Assembly: GCA_002405615.1 (NCBI GenBank)
Contig: DHMD01000073.1
Location: 1 to 5,728, forward strand
Source: Christensenella sp. UBA4651
GTDB lineage: Bacteria > Bacillota > Clostridia > Christensenellales > UBA1242
DNA: 5,728 nt
Reading direction: 5' to 3'
The notes under the pieces were generated by a model, which saw nothing but the letters and a program-made list of their open reading frames with translations, was not told where the DNA came from and made no database searches. Numbering within the stretch: the first letter of the stretch is position 1; every line of letters begins with the position of its first letter. The position numbers and the translations under genes were made by a program. Of this stretch, positions 1 through 5,723 are shown piece after piece.

Positions 1-20
1 GATTTAATTTTAATTTTTCT

Positions 21-857
21 CTATTTTTTAATATTTTTTCTTAATTTTTTACTCTTGTGAATTATCTGCAATTTTGTTTGTGTGTTTTCTTCAACAATTC
101 CATAAAACTTGTTGTAGGTATCTTGATTAAATTGCTCGTTGGCTTTCCTCAGATATTCCACATTTTCACGCAAATTGAGTTCCTCTTTTGGGTAAATTGG
201 TTCACCTATATGCAAATAAAAATTCTGTTTGTATGTGCCGTCTTTTCGCTTCTTTCGGTCGCTAAATGTAAAGAACATTGGCAGCACAGCCACATTACTT
301 TTTGTGGCAAAGTAAAACGCTCCGTCTTGGAGTGGGCGAGGCTTGCGGTAGCACCACCAGAGCGACCCTTCGGGATAAAAGACTACCAAATGCTTCTGTT
401 CCAACCTTGTTTTGATTGCTCGACTAATGTTGCGCATACAAGACGGCTTGTCGCTAAAAGGCATTGTGCCAGCAGCTCGGAGCAATGAGCCAAAAACACC
501 TTTGTAGTTGTTAAATTCTCCAACAGTAATAGTGAGTTTTCTACCCCTCGTTGCGTTTCGAATTAAGGCGCAATCGATATTATTTATATGATTAGTCGTT
601 ACAATCGCTCGGTCAACTTTTTTGAGGTTTTCCTTACCATAAATTTTGAGGTGGCAATACCTCGCTATAAAGAATGAAGCGGTGCTAAATACAGGCTTTG
701 CAAAACACGAACCCAACTGATTCCAAAAGTGTTTCCGCAAATAATCGTAATCGGGCGAAACTTCCTTGTAGTTTTGATTTGTTTCTACAATATGCGAGTT
801 AAAATCGCCTGCCGCCTCTTTTTCCTTGATTTTTTCTAGAATTTCTATTCTATTCAT
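21..857 (-). CDS. PlsC-like 1-acylglycerol-phosphate acyltransferase family protein
   Basis: This 278-residue protein probably transfers an acyl chain to a glycerophosphate or related lipid acceptor at the inner face of the membrane. The acyltransferase signature is visible: block I NHINNID (H90, D95, the HX4D catalytic pair), a block III-like YPEGS (E163, G164) followed by a KPRPLQDGAFYFA stretch, and VLPM (191-194) like block IV. There is only weak hydrophobicity near residues 55-68 and no clear membrane helix. The C-terminus is lysine-rich. I chose the ATG at 857, not the in-frame ATG at 875. It has GGAAAGG seven bases upstream and overlaps the preceding stop codon by 8 bases (ATGAATAG), typical of translational coupling. 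The substrate cannot be read from the sequence. The upstream glycosyltransferase suggests envelope lipid or glycolipid work. The family is well supported; the exact reaction is inferred. Confidence 0.88.
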   Translation of the reverse strand: MNRIEILEKIKEKEAAGDFNSHIVETNQNYKEVSPDYDYLRKHFWNQLGSCFAKPVFSTASFFIARYCHLKIYGKENLKKVDRAIVTTNHINNIDCALIRNATRGRKLTITVGEFNNYKGVFGSLLRAAGTMPFSDKPSCMRNISRAIKTRLEQKHLVVFYPEGSLWWCYRKPRPLQDGAFYFATKSNVAVLPMFFTFSDRKKRKDGTYKQNFYLHIGEPIYPKEELNLRENVEYLRKANEQFNQDTYNKFYGIVEENTQTKLQIIHKSKKLRKNIKK

Positions 858-2139
858 AATCCAACCTTTCCACATGTTCCCATGTAACTTTGTAGTTTTT
901 GTTGAGAACTTTTACCAAAATTACTACATATTCAAAAGTATAGAATGGGCCCACAAAAATTACCTTTAATTTTTCGCCAAGAGTCATCTTGTTTGTGTCT
1001 GGGTCCTCAATACACAACATCATATTAAAAAATGCAATCATTAGGTAAATTAGCAACACAAATCCCGCAAACATTATCCATGCAGTCGTGGCAAATGTCG
1101 ACCCGTAAACAGTAAGCACAATCGCACTGATAAGATAGGTGAGAATTGCCGCCGCAAGCGAAATAATCATAATAAATACAGGGTACAATTCATACATATA
1201 ATTTAGGTTTTCTTTTACAATTTTGCCACTACCAAGCGTCTTTTTGACCAATCGCTTGTGATAAGCCTTGTTTGCTGCAAAATAACCTTTTAGCCACCTG
1301 TAACGCCGCTTATTGAATTCTTTGTGTTCCACTGGTTCTTCTGAATAAAGTTGTGCGTGTTCGTAATAAAATTGCTTCATATCGTTCAAAATTGCATTGA
1401 TATTTATCTCAATATCCTCGGTGAGCGAGGTGAAAGGAAAGCCTCCAAAGGTGTCGATATACTTTTTTGTAAGCAACACACCTTGTCCACAAATTGCGAG
1501 AGCATAACCCTTGTGAGCTTTGTATTTGTTGCCCATCGTGTCAATACCAGTGTAGGTTAGAGCGCTGAGGTTCGCCGTCAAAGTCCTGTGTTTTTTGTTC
1601 TTACTTTCCCAATTTTTGATTAATTTTTTGCCTATAATTACATCCGCCCCAGTAACCATTGCATTGTTCATTTCCTCAATGTAGTTAGGTGTCAGTATGT
1701 TGTCCGCATCGATGATGATGTAAGCGTCATACTTGTCAGGGTGCTCTTTCAAAATCTTGGCAAATATTCGCTTCAAAGCCTTGCCTTTGCCGCCCTGCGG
1801 CACATCCAAGTCGTACTCAAAATGAGTCGTTTTGAGCGTTTCGCGGGCAATGTCTAGTTGCGGGTCGCCCGCCTTGGGGTTCTCGCTGTCCAGTGCCAAA
1901 AATACATCAAAATAATCTTTGTCATATGTTTGCGTTTCAATTGATTCAAAAAGTTTGCCGATACATTTCTCCTCACGGCACGCCGCAACGACAATCGCTA
2001 TCCGATTTTTCTTGTCATTTTTTAATTTCGGCGTTTTCCTAAAACCATATGCCCAAGCAATAAATTTAGGCGTGTAAAGGATTATTCCTAATACCCAAAC
2101 GGACAAAAACACAACGAGTAAAACATATAGAAAATGCAC
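850..2139 (-). CDS. Membrane-bound family 2 glycosyltransferase (processive-synthase type)
   Basis: This 429-residue integral membrane glycosyltransferase has an N-terminal membrane helix (about 4-27) and a cytoplasmic GT-A domain (about 46-290). Three hydrophobic segments follow at about 319-344, 352-375 and 393-410. The GT2 motifs are present: an IAIVVAACREE start, GGKGKA near 117, the DAD metal/nucleotide-sugar motif (D144, D146), TED (240-242, the probable catalytic-base region) and RRYRW (278-282), equivalent to the QxxRW motif of cellulose, chitin, hyaluronan and poly-GlcNAc synthases. Sugar and acceptor are unknown; a glycolipid or a polysaccharide are both possible. The start codon is GTG, with GGAG ten bases upstream and no alternative in-frame ATG nearby. 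It is the first gene of a two-gene operon with the acyltransferase, whose start lies within its last codons. Confidence 0.9.
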   Translation of the reverse strand: MHFLYVLLVVFLSVWVLGIILYTPKFIAWAYGFRKTPKLKNDKKNRIAIVVAACREEKCIGKLFESIETQTYDKDYFDVFLALDSENPKAGDPQLDIARETLKTTHFEYDLDVPQGGKGKALKRIFAKILKEHPDKYDAYIIIDADNILTPNYIEEMNNAMVTGADVIIGKKLIKNWESKNKKHRTLTANLSALTYTGIDTMGNKYKAHKGYALAICGQGVLLTKKYIDTFGGFPFTSLTEDIEININAILNDMKQFYYEHAQLYSEEPVEHKEFNKRRYRWLKGYFAANKAYHKRLVKKTLGSGKIVKENLNYMYELYPVFIMIISLAAAILTYLISAIVLTVYGSTFATTAWIMFAGFVLLIYLMIAFFNMMLCIEDPDTNKMTLGEKLKVIFVGPFYTFEYVVILVKVLNKNYKVTWEHVERLDYE

Positions 2140-2149
2140 TTTTGTTACG

Positions 2150-2153
2150 CTCC
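2150..2153 (-). promoter_or_regulatory. Ribosome binding site setting the GTG start of the glycosyltransferase
   Basis: On the minus strand GGAG lies ten bases before GTG 2139. The only nearby ATG (2155 on the minus strand) is out of frame, so the GTG is the best-supported start. Confidence 0.6.
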
Positions 2154-2160
2154 ATTTTTA

Positions 2161-2211
2161 ATTTTTATCAATTATAGTATATTTTTGTCAATTTAGCAAG
2201 ATTTTTATCAA
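2161..2211. repeat. Three phased ATTTTTRTCAA motifs, 20-base period
   Basis: ATTTTTATCAA begins at 2161, ATTTTTGTCAA at 2181 and ATTTTTATCAA at 2201, so the copies differ at one base and start exactly 20 bases apart. The first covers the predicted start of operon transcription, the second lies in the promoter spacer and the third lies just upstream of the -35. Same-face spacing of about two helical turns over a promoter resembles a repressor or activator site cluster. Chance in AT-rich DNA is the main alternative. Confidence 0.45.
2171..2199 (-). promoter_or_regulatory. Sigma-A-type promoter of the glycosyltransferase-acyltransferase operon
   Basis: On the minus strand, TTGCTA (2199-2194) is a -35 with four of six consensus bases. 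It is followed by an exact 17-base spacer and a perfect TATAAT (2176-2171). Transcription would start near 2164, giving a leader of about 25 bases that contains the GGAG site. A TTGACA is also present in the spacer but sits only nine bases from the -10, too close to be its -35. Confidence 0.65.
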
Positions 2212-2287
2212 ATTAAAATTCTATATCGCAATTCCATTAAAAATATAGTTTTTCCGCACTCTATTTTTAGTAGAATTCTATTTTTAA

Positions 2288-2316
2288 TTGATTTTTGGTT
2301 ATTTTTGTGGTATTAT
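2288..2316 (+). promoter_or_regulatory. Extended -10 promoter giving a probably leaderless regulator mRNA
   Basis: TTGATT (2288-2293), a 17-base spacer and TATTAT (2311-2316) preceded by TGG form a good extended -10 promoter. A start about seven bases past the -10 falls at about 2323, the A of the ATG. No Shine-Dalgarno sequence precedes that ATG. An overlapping TATACT (2314-2319) would place the start even later. Confidence 0.65.
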
Positions 2317-2322
2317 ACTGGT

Positions 2323-2910
2323 ATGGAAAACATCAAAGAAAATATATCAAAAAATCTAGTAAAATTGAGAAAATCAAAAAAATTGACACAACAGGATTTC
2401 GCCAAAATATTCAATTATTCAGACAAGGCAGTTTCTCGTTGGGAGCGAGGGGAATCATTGCCCGATATTGATATTTTGACCCAAATCTGTGATTACTATA
2501 ATGTCGAATTTAGTTGGCTGATTTCTAGCCAAGAGGAAGTAGTTAAGGTTAAGCAAAAGGCGAGTACATGGTATCGTGTCGCTACCGTTTTGTTGTATGT
2601 AGTTAGTGTGTTTACTCTCGCCACAGTGATTTTTGTTTATTTCCAAATTTCGTCAAATACTGTGTTTTATCAAGCGTATATTTGGTCAGTGCCAATCTCA
2701 TTTTTTATCGTAACTTGGTGCTGCCATAGGTGGTGGGAAAAGGCTCTCGAATTTTCATTCGCCTCCGCAACTCTCTGGACTCTCTTGGCAAGTGTCTATG
2801 TCCAGTTTTTGAGCCTAAATATTTGGGCAATATTCTTGCTAGGTATACCTTTACAGTTAATTTTGGTTCTGACATTCTTGATGAGCCTAAACAAGAAAAA
2901 CACAAAATAA
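2323..2910 (+). CDS. XRE-family transcriptional regulator with C-terminal membrane domain
   Basis: This 195-residue protein has an N-terminal Cro/C1-type helix-turn-helix (about 5-62). The sequence LRKSKKLTQQDFAKIF, then SDKAVSRWERGESLPD, carries the family's characteristic recognition helix and WERG turn. After a short linker come four predicted membrane helices (about 80-103, 112-133, 143-161 and 164-187) with short loops and a basic C-terminus. The architecture suggests a membrane-tethered repressor or activator, although the signal is not recognisable. The in-frame TTG at 2305 was rejected because it falls upstream of the predicted transcription start. The ATG at 2323 includes the whole DNA-binding domain. 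The gene diverges from the glycosyltransferase operon, so that operon and itself are the obvious candidate targets (inference). No terminator is seen after the stop, so transcripts may continue into the tRNA-Leu unit. Confidence 0.88.
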   Translation: MENIKENISKNLVKLRKSKKLTQQDFAKIFNYSDKAVSRWERGESLPDIDILTQICDYYNVEFSWLISSQEEVVKVKQKASTWYRVATVLLYVVSVFTLATVIFVYFQISSNTVFYQAYIWSVPISFFIVTWCCHRWWEKALEFSFASATLWTLLASVYVQFLSLNIWAIFLLGIPLQLILVLTFLMSLNKKNTK

Positions 2911-2942
2911 TCTATTACTTTCCGAATTTTCTCCTTATCGAG

Positions 2943-2971
2943 TTGACAATCACAAATTATTATGCTATAAT
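2943..2971 (+). promoter_or_regulatory. Perfect consensus extended promoter of tRNA-Leu
   Basis: TTGACA (2943-2948), a 17-base spacer and TATAAT (2966-2971) preceded by TGC match the sigma-A consensus at all positions and include an extended -10. Transcription should start near 2978, giving an 8-base 5' leader before the mature tRNA. Confidence 0.9.
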
Positions 2972-2985
2972 TCCACCATACTTAT

Positions 2986-3068
2986 GCGGATGTGGTGAAA
3001 TTGGCAGACACGCTAGATTTAGGTTCTAGTGGGAAACCGTGGAGGTTCGAGTCCTCTCATCCGCACCA
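2986..3068 (+). tRNA. tRNA-Leu (anticodon UAG)
   Basis: The acceptor stem GCGGATG pairs with CATCCGC, followed by discriminator A and an encoded CCA. The D-arm has the usual GTGAAATTGGCAGAC pattern of leucine tRNAs. The anticodon stem CTAGA/TCTAG encloses loop TTTAGGT, giving anticodon TAG, which reads CUA-type leucine codons. A short variable stem (GGG AAA CC region) and a T-arm with TTCGAGT follow, with GGAGG/CCTCT stem pairing including one wobble. The length of 83 bases and the extra variable arm fit a class II tRNA. Confidence 0.97.
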
Positions 3069-3078
3069 TAAAAAAACT

Positions 3079-3110
3079 AAATCGAAACCAAAAGTGGTTT
3101 CGATTTTTTT
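3079..3110. terminator. Bidirectional intrinsic terminator between tRNA-Leu and the restriction gene
   Basis: A perfect 12-bp stem (AAATCGAAACCA, 3079-3090, with TGGTTTCGATTT, 3095-3106) has a 4-base loop. It is followed by a T-run to 3110 for plus-strand transcription. On the minus strand the same stem is followed by AG and then seven T residues, so it can also end the restriction-modification transcript, whose stop codon lies at 3112-3114. Confidence 0.9.
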
Positions 3111-3111
3111 A

Positions 3112-4152
3112 TTATATAATTATCTTTTTAAATGCTTCTTTTAAATTTTTTGATGATATTACTCTCTTATTTTTATTTAAGAAGTCTCTGTTTTCATATT
3201 CTTCTTGGCTTACTACTACATAAATACCATTTTTTTGCAATATATTATTTAATTTATCTTCATTTAAATCATTTCCAAGTGTAATTAAAAACATATAATC
3301 AACATCTAATAATTCTACATTTTCAAAGTTTTGTTTGTATCGTTCTCTTAATGTCCTTTTTGAACTAACACCACATAATCTGCCATTATATATAAATGTG
3401 TTATCATATTCAACTGATGGAATTTTTGAATCATGAGAATGTCCGTTCAGTTTTTCAACCAATGGTGCTATTGATTGTGCAACTCTGCTTTCATAACTTG
3501 AACCAGCATCCGACTTTATACTCTGATTCATTGACTCATCCATAATAATATGAAACATATTGTTAACATTAAGGTTATAACTTTTTGTTAAAGTTCTAAC
3601 TTTATATGAAAAATTTTTAACAATACTATCACTACTATTTAAAATAAAATCACTTTTTCTAGAAATATCCGTAAAAGCATAAAGCAATAGTGAACTTATT
3701 ACTCTTTGTCCATATGGGAGATGAATAGAAGACATATCATAATCAATACTTAACAAATCTTGTATTGATTTTAATTCTTTTTTATACTCATTAGCAGCAT
3801 AAACTTTTGATTCTTGCAATATCAAATCTTTTACTAAAAGTAAATCAACGCAAATATCAATAAAATTACACCACATTTTAATATCCATTGTTTCAATTGT
3901 ATTCAAAAAGTATATCAAACTGGAATATTTATCCGTATCTGGTTTAACAATTGCATTTGTATCAATTAATAAAGTTTTTATAATGGATTTATCTCTTAAT
4001 ATTTCTGCTGTTTTCTCTGAAATTGTTGATTGAATAAATATCAATTGTTTTTCAGATAAATGATATTGTATTAATAATTTTAGCATTGTGTAAAAATTTA
4101 AGTTATTGTTATAAGTTTGAGTATCAATAGAAATTTTTTGTTCTTTTTTCAT
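3112..4152 (-). CDS. Type II restriction endonuclease, Ecl18kI/EcoRII/NgoMIV-like (predicted CC(N)GG-type target)
   Basis: This 346-residue protein is predicted to cut unmethylated DNA at the site protected by the adjacent methyltransferase. The N-terminal ~210 residues are mostly helical-looking and not recognised. The C-terminal part reads as a PD-(D/E)XK nuclease. AGSSYE (E221) resembles the AGxSxE helix of EcoRII, and acidic candidates D241 and D250 follow. Then comes SSK (catalytic K265) continuing RTLRERYKQ. The K-x3-R-E-R spacing (K265, R269, E270, R271) equals Ecl18kI K182, R186, E187, R188 and EcoRII K324, K328, D329, R330, as I recall them; in those enzymes these residues catalyse cleavage and read the CC/GG half-sites. 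The ATG shares one base with the methyltransferase stop (TAATG), with AAAAGGAG ten bases upstream, so translation is probably coupled. Sampled 60-base stretches are only about 15% GC. The family assignment rests on motifs only. Confidence 0.72.
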   Translation of the reverse strand: MKKEQKISIDTQTYNNNLNFYTMLKLLIQYHLSEKQLIFIQSTISEKTAEILRDKSIIKTLLIDTNAIVKPDTDKYSSLIYFLNTIETMDIKMWCNFIDICVDLLLVKDLILQESKVYAANEYKKELKSIQDLLSIDYDMSSIHLPYGQRVISSLLLYAFTDISRKSDFILNSSDSIVKNFSYKVRTLTKSYNLNVNNMFHIIMDESMNQSIKSDAGSSYESRVAQSIAPLVEKLNGHSHDSKIPSVEYDNTFIYNGRLCGVSSKRTLRERYKQNFENVELLDVDYMFLITLGNDLNEDKLNNILQKNGIYVVVSQEEYENRDFLNKNKRVISSKNLKEAFKKIII

Positions 4153-5141
4153 TAATATTTTTCTCCTTTTAAAGATTTAACAACATTAATTGCTACTGCT
4201 TCAATCATTTTTGTTGGAACAGAATTTCCGAATTGCTTATAGCACTGAACATCACTACAAACCAATTTAAAGGTATCAGGGAAACCTTGTAATCTTGCCG
4301 CTTCTCTTGGTGTTAATTTTCTTGGATTGCTATTATCTTGCCTTATCAATATTTCTGAGCCATCCTTATAATATCTAGCAGAAATTGTGCTAGTATATTC
4401 AGAATCCTTATCAAAAAGACAATAACCAAAACCATTACCTTTCTTTTTATTTTCTTCTTTTCTTCTTTGATGGCTTGCCCATAATCTATCTGAAATTGTA
4501 TATTTTTTATCAACACTTTCTTCCAAAATATTGCCTAATCGTGTTTTGATTCCAGTTGGTTCAGGAAATTTAAACTCAACATTATGGTCTAGAAAACCAA
4601 CAATAATTATTCTTTCTCTATTTTGTGGCATACCAAAATTTTTTGCGTTCAAAACTTTATAATAAACTTTGTAGTTTAGTTTATTTTCCAATATATCTAA
4701 TATCGTTTTGAATGTGTTTCCTTTATCGTGATTCAAAAGACCTTTAACATTTTCTAAAAGAAAGCATTTTGGTTTGTGATATTCAAGTATTCTTTGTATC
4801 TCAAAAAACATAGTTCCACGAGTATCATTAAAACCCTGTCTTTTCCCTGCAATAGAAAAGGCTTGACAAGGAAAGCCTGCCAGCAATATATCAAATTTTG
4901 GAATGGTTTTTTCATCAATTTGAGTAATATCACCACTTGGAGTTTCATCAAAGTTTGCAATATATGTTTTAATTGCATATTTATCAATTTCAGAAGAAAA
5001 AACGCATTTTCCGCCTAATTTATCAAATGGCATTCTTATACCGCCAATGCCAGCAAATAAATCTATAAAAGTGAAATCTCCACCTTCTTTAGCGTCTGCA
5101 TTAAAAATATTGAGTTGTTGAGGACTATACTTATTTTTCAT
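4152..5141 (-). CDS. DNA (cytosine-5-)-methyltransferase, Dcm/M.EcoRII-like recognition domain
   Basis: This 329-residue enzyme transfers a methyl group from S-adenosylmethionine to C5 of cytosine. All main motifs occur in order: I FIDLFAGIGG (25-34, SAM binding), IV GFPCQAFS with catalytic C92, VI ENVKG (130-134), VIII QNRER (173-177), IX REAARLQGFP (279-288) and X GNSV (305-308). The target-recognition region (about 196-270) contains KGNGFGY and TISARYYKDGSEILI, closely resembling the same region of Dcm and M.EcoRII, so the inner cytosine of a CC(N)GG-type site is predicted. Motif I starts at residue 25, so the long N-terminal helix-turn-helix extension of M.EcoRII and M.SsoII is missing, as is autoregulation by that route. 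No vsr gene adjoins it. It precedes and overlaps the endonuclease gene, so methylation can be established first. Confidence 0.95.
   Translation of the reverse strand: MKNKYSPQQLNIFNADAKEGGDFTFIDLFAGIGGIRMPFDKLGGKCVFSSEIDKYAIKTYIANFDETPSGDITQIDEKTIPKFDILLAGFPCQAFSIAGKRQGFNDTRGTMFFEIQRILEYHKPKCFLLENVKGLLNHDKGNTFKTILDILENKLNYKVYYKVLNAKNFGMPQNRERIIIVGFLDHNVEFKFPEPTGIKTRLGNILEESVDKKYTISDRLWASHQRRKEENKKKGNGFGYCLFDKDSEYTSTISARYYKDGSEILIRQDNSNPRKLTPREAARLQGFPDTFKLVCSDVQCYKQFGNSVPTKMIEAVAINVVKSLKGEKY
4163..4170 (-). promoter_or_regulatory. Ribosome binding site of the restriction gene inside the methyltransferase coding end
   Basis: AAAAGGAG on the minus strand lies ten bases before the endonuclease ATG and within the last codons of the methyltransferase. 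Together with the TAATG overlap it indicates coupled translation of the two proteins. Confidence 0.7.
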
Positions 5142-5150
5142 AACAAGTTA

Positions 5151-5159
5151 ATTATATCA
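5151..5159 (-). promoter_or_regulatory. Extended -10 promoter of the restriction-modification operon, nearly leaderless
   Basis: TGATATAAT on the minus strand (5159-5151) is a perfect TATAAT with a TGn extension. No good -35 is present at 16-18 bases. The predicted start near 5144 leaves only about three bases before ATG 5141, and those bases contain no Shine-Dalgarno sequence. Confidence 0.65.
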
Positions 5160-5166
5160 TATAAAT

Positions 5167-5178
5167 TACAAATTTGTA
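5167..5178. repeat. Palindrome TACAAATTTGTA upstream of the methyltransferase -10
   Basis: This is a perfect 12-bp palindrome covering roughly -23 to -34 of the predicted restriction-modification promoter, where a repressor or controller could block polymerase. Palindromes of this length are common by chance in such AT-rich DNA, and no C-protein gene is in the window. Confidence 0.3.
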
Positions 5179-5214
5179 TTGTTTTATTTAAAATATTTTT
5201 TTATTTTGAGATCG

Positions 5215-5274
5215 TGGCGTGTGCTTGTCTTGATACAAGGCTGTCGCTTCGCTCCAGCTGACAAGCACACGCCA
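5215..5274. repeat. 15-bp perfect inverted repeat, GC-rich hairpin
   Basis: TGGCGTGTGCTTGTC (5215-5229) is repeated inverted at 5260-5274, with a 30-base loop that can itself pair GCTG (5240-5243) with CAGC (5255-5258). The element is far more GC-rich than its AT-rich flanks. No T-run follows on either strand, so a simple terminator is unlikely. It could be part of a structured RNA, a repetitive palindromic element or a protein site. Confidence 0.6.
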
Positions 5275-5296
5275 GCAAACAAAAACATTTCACAAA

Positions 5297-5365
5297 ATCA
5301 AGTGGGCAAAAGGCGTTCACATGCTAAAGCAAAAGTGAACCGCCTTTTTTCTTTGCCCACTTGAT
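5297..5365 (+). terminator. Nested hairpin with U-tract, probable plus-strand terminator
   Basis: The inner stem pairs GGCG-TTCAC (5312-5320) with GTGAA-C-CGCC (5335-5344), with one bulged C, and is followed directly by TTTTTTCTTT. The outer arms ATCAAGTGGGCAAA (5297-5310) and TTTGCCCACTTGAT (5352-5365) are a perfect 14-bp inverted repeat. The T-run favours the plus strand; the minus strand offers only four T residues after the inner stem. No plus-strand gene precedes it, so the terminated transcript would be untranslated. The outer repeat is unnecessary for termination and suggests another role. Confidence 0.5.
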
Positions 5366-5687
5366 ACATTTGTTGTATGAAAATGATACAAAAAGTTATG
5401 GTTTTGTTTATATTTTGTATATGTAAAGTATAGATTCAGTTCATTGCATTTTTCAAAAATGCGTATTAACATTTCTTTGTAAACTAACATTTTGTCAAAT
5501 AAAGTTAGGTCAAATCAAAAATGAGTCATTGTTTAGATATGTAATTATCAATCAATGTCATTCTAAAATTTTAGTGATTATGTTATGTTTACAATGAGTT
5601 AAAAAAGACAACGCAAAAATGTAAATCGAGATTTTGTTTATAGGTTTTGCTTTTAGCCAAAAATAAAAGCCAGTGATTGCATTTTAT
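5366..5687. other. AT-rich intergenic stretch without a recognisable gene
   Basis: All six frames are broken by frequent stops. Short open stretches have neither ribosome binding sites nor protein-like composition. Small local structures are visible: TTGTAT/ATACAA (5373-5378 with 5386-5391), GCATTTTT-C-AAAAATGC (5446-5462), the palindrome CTAAAATTTTAG (5563-5574) and GCTTTTA/TAAAAGC (5649-5655 with 5664-5670). CTTGATACA at 5360 repeats the same nine bases at 5229. I see no tRNA, CRISPR or known riboswitch motif. It may be a non-coding transcript or a leader ended by the hairpin at 5688. Confidence 0.5.
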
Positions 5688-5723
5688 GGGCGTAGAAAAA
5701 CAAAGTTTTTCTATGTCCTTTTT
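5688..5723 (+). terminator. Intrinsic terminator, plus strand, at the right edge
   Basis: GGGCGTAGAAAAAC (5688-5701) pairs with GTTTTTCTATGTCC (5705-5718) across a 3-base loop. Two of the 14 pairs are G-U wobbles, so the stem is complete only in plus-strand RNA. Five T residues follow (5719-5723). On the minus strand the wobbles become A-C mismatches and no T-run follows. It ends an untranslated plus-strand transcript or acts as an attenuator for a gene beyond the window. Confidence 0.7.

Noticed and set aside
57..488. Plus-strand open frame of 143 codons
   Set aside because: It lies antisense inside the acyltransferase gene, which has clear family motifs; no ribosome binding site and no recognisable domain.
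2066..2155. Minus-strand ATG at 2155 as a small gene or alternative start of the glycosyltransferase
   Set aside because: It is out of frame with the glycosyltransferase and opens only about 29 codons of unremarkable sequence.
2305..2322. Six-residue N-terminal extension of the regulator from a TTG start
   Set aside because: The TTG lies within the promoter, before the -10 box, and has no ribosome binding site.
2730..3029. Plus-strand open frame running through the end of the regulator into the tRNA
   Set aside because: It overlaps the regulator gene in another frame and continues into the tRNA-Leu sequence, so it is a shadow frame.
2986..3068. tRNA-Leu 3' end as an attachment site of an integrated element
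   Set aside because: I found no second copy of the tRNA 3' end further right in the window, and no integrase gene.
5179..5364. Plus-strand open frame of 61 codons over the hairpins
   Set aside because: Its reading frame is a by-product of the inverted repeats; no ribosome binding site or protein-like pattern.
5215..5365. CRISPR array or integron attC site
   Set aside because: There are only two unrelated inverted repeats, without regular spacers, and no attC core sites.
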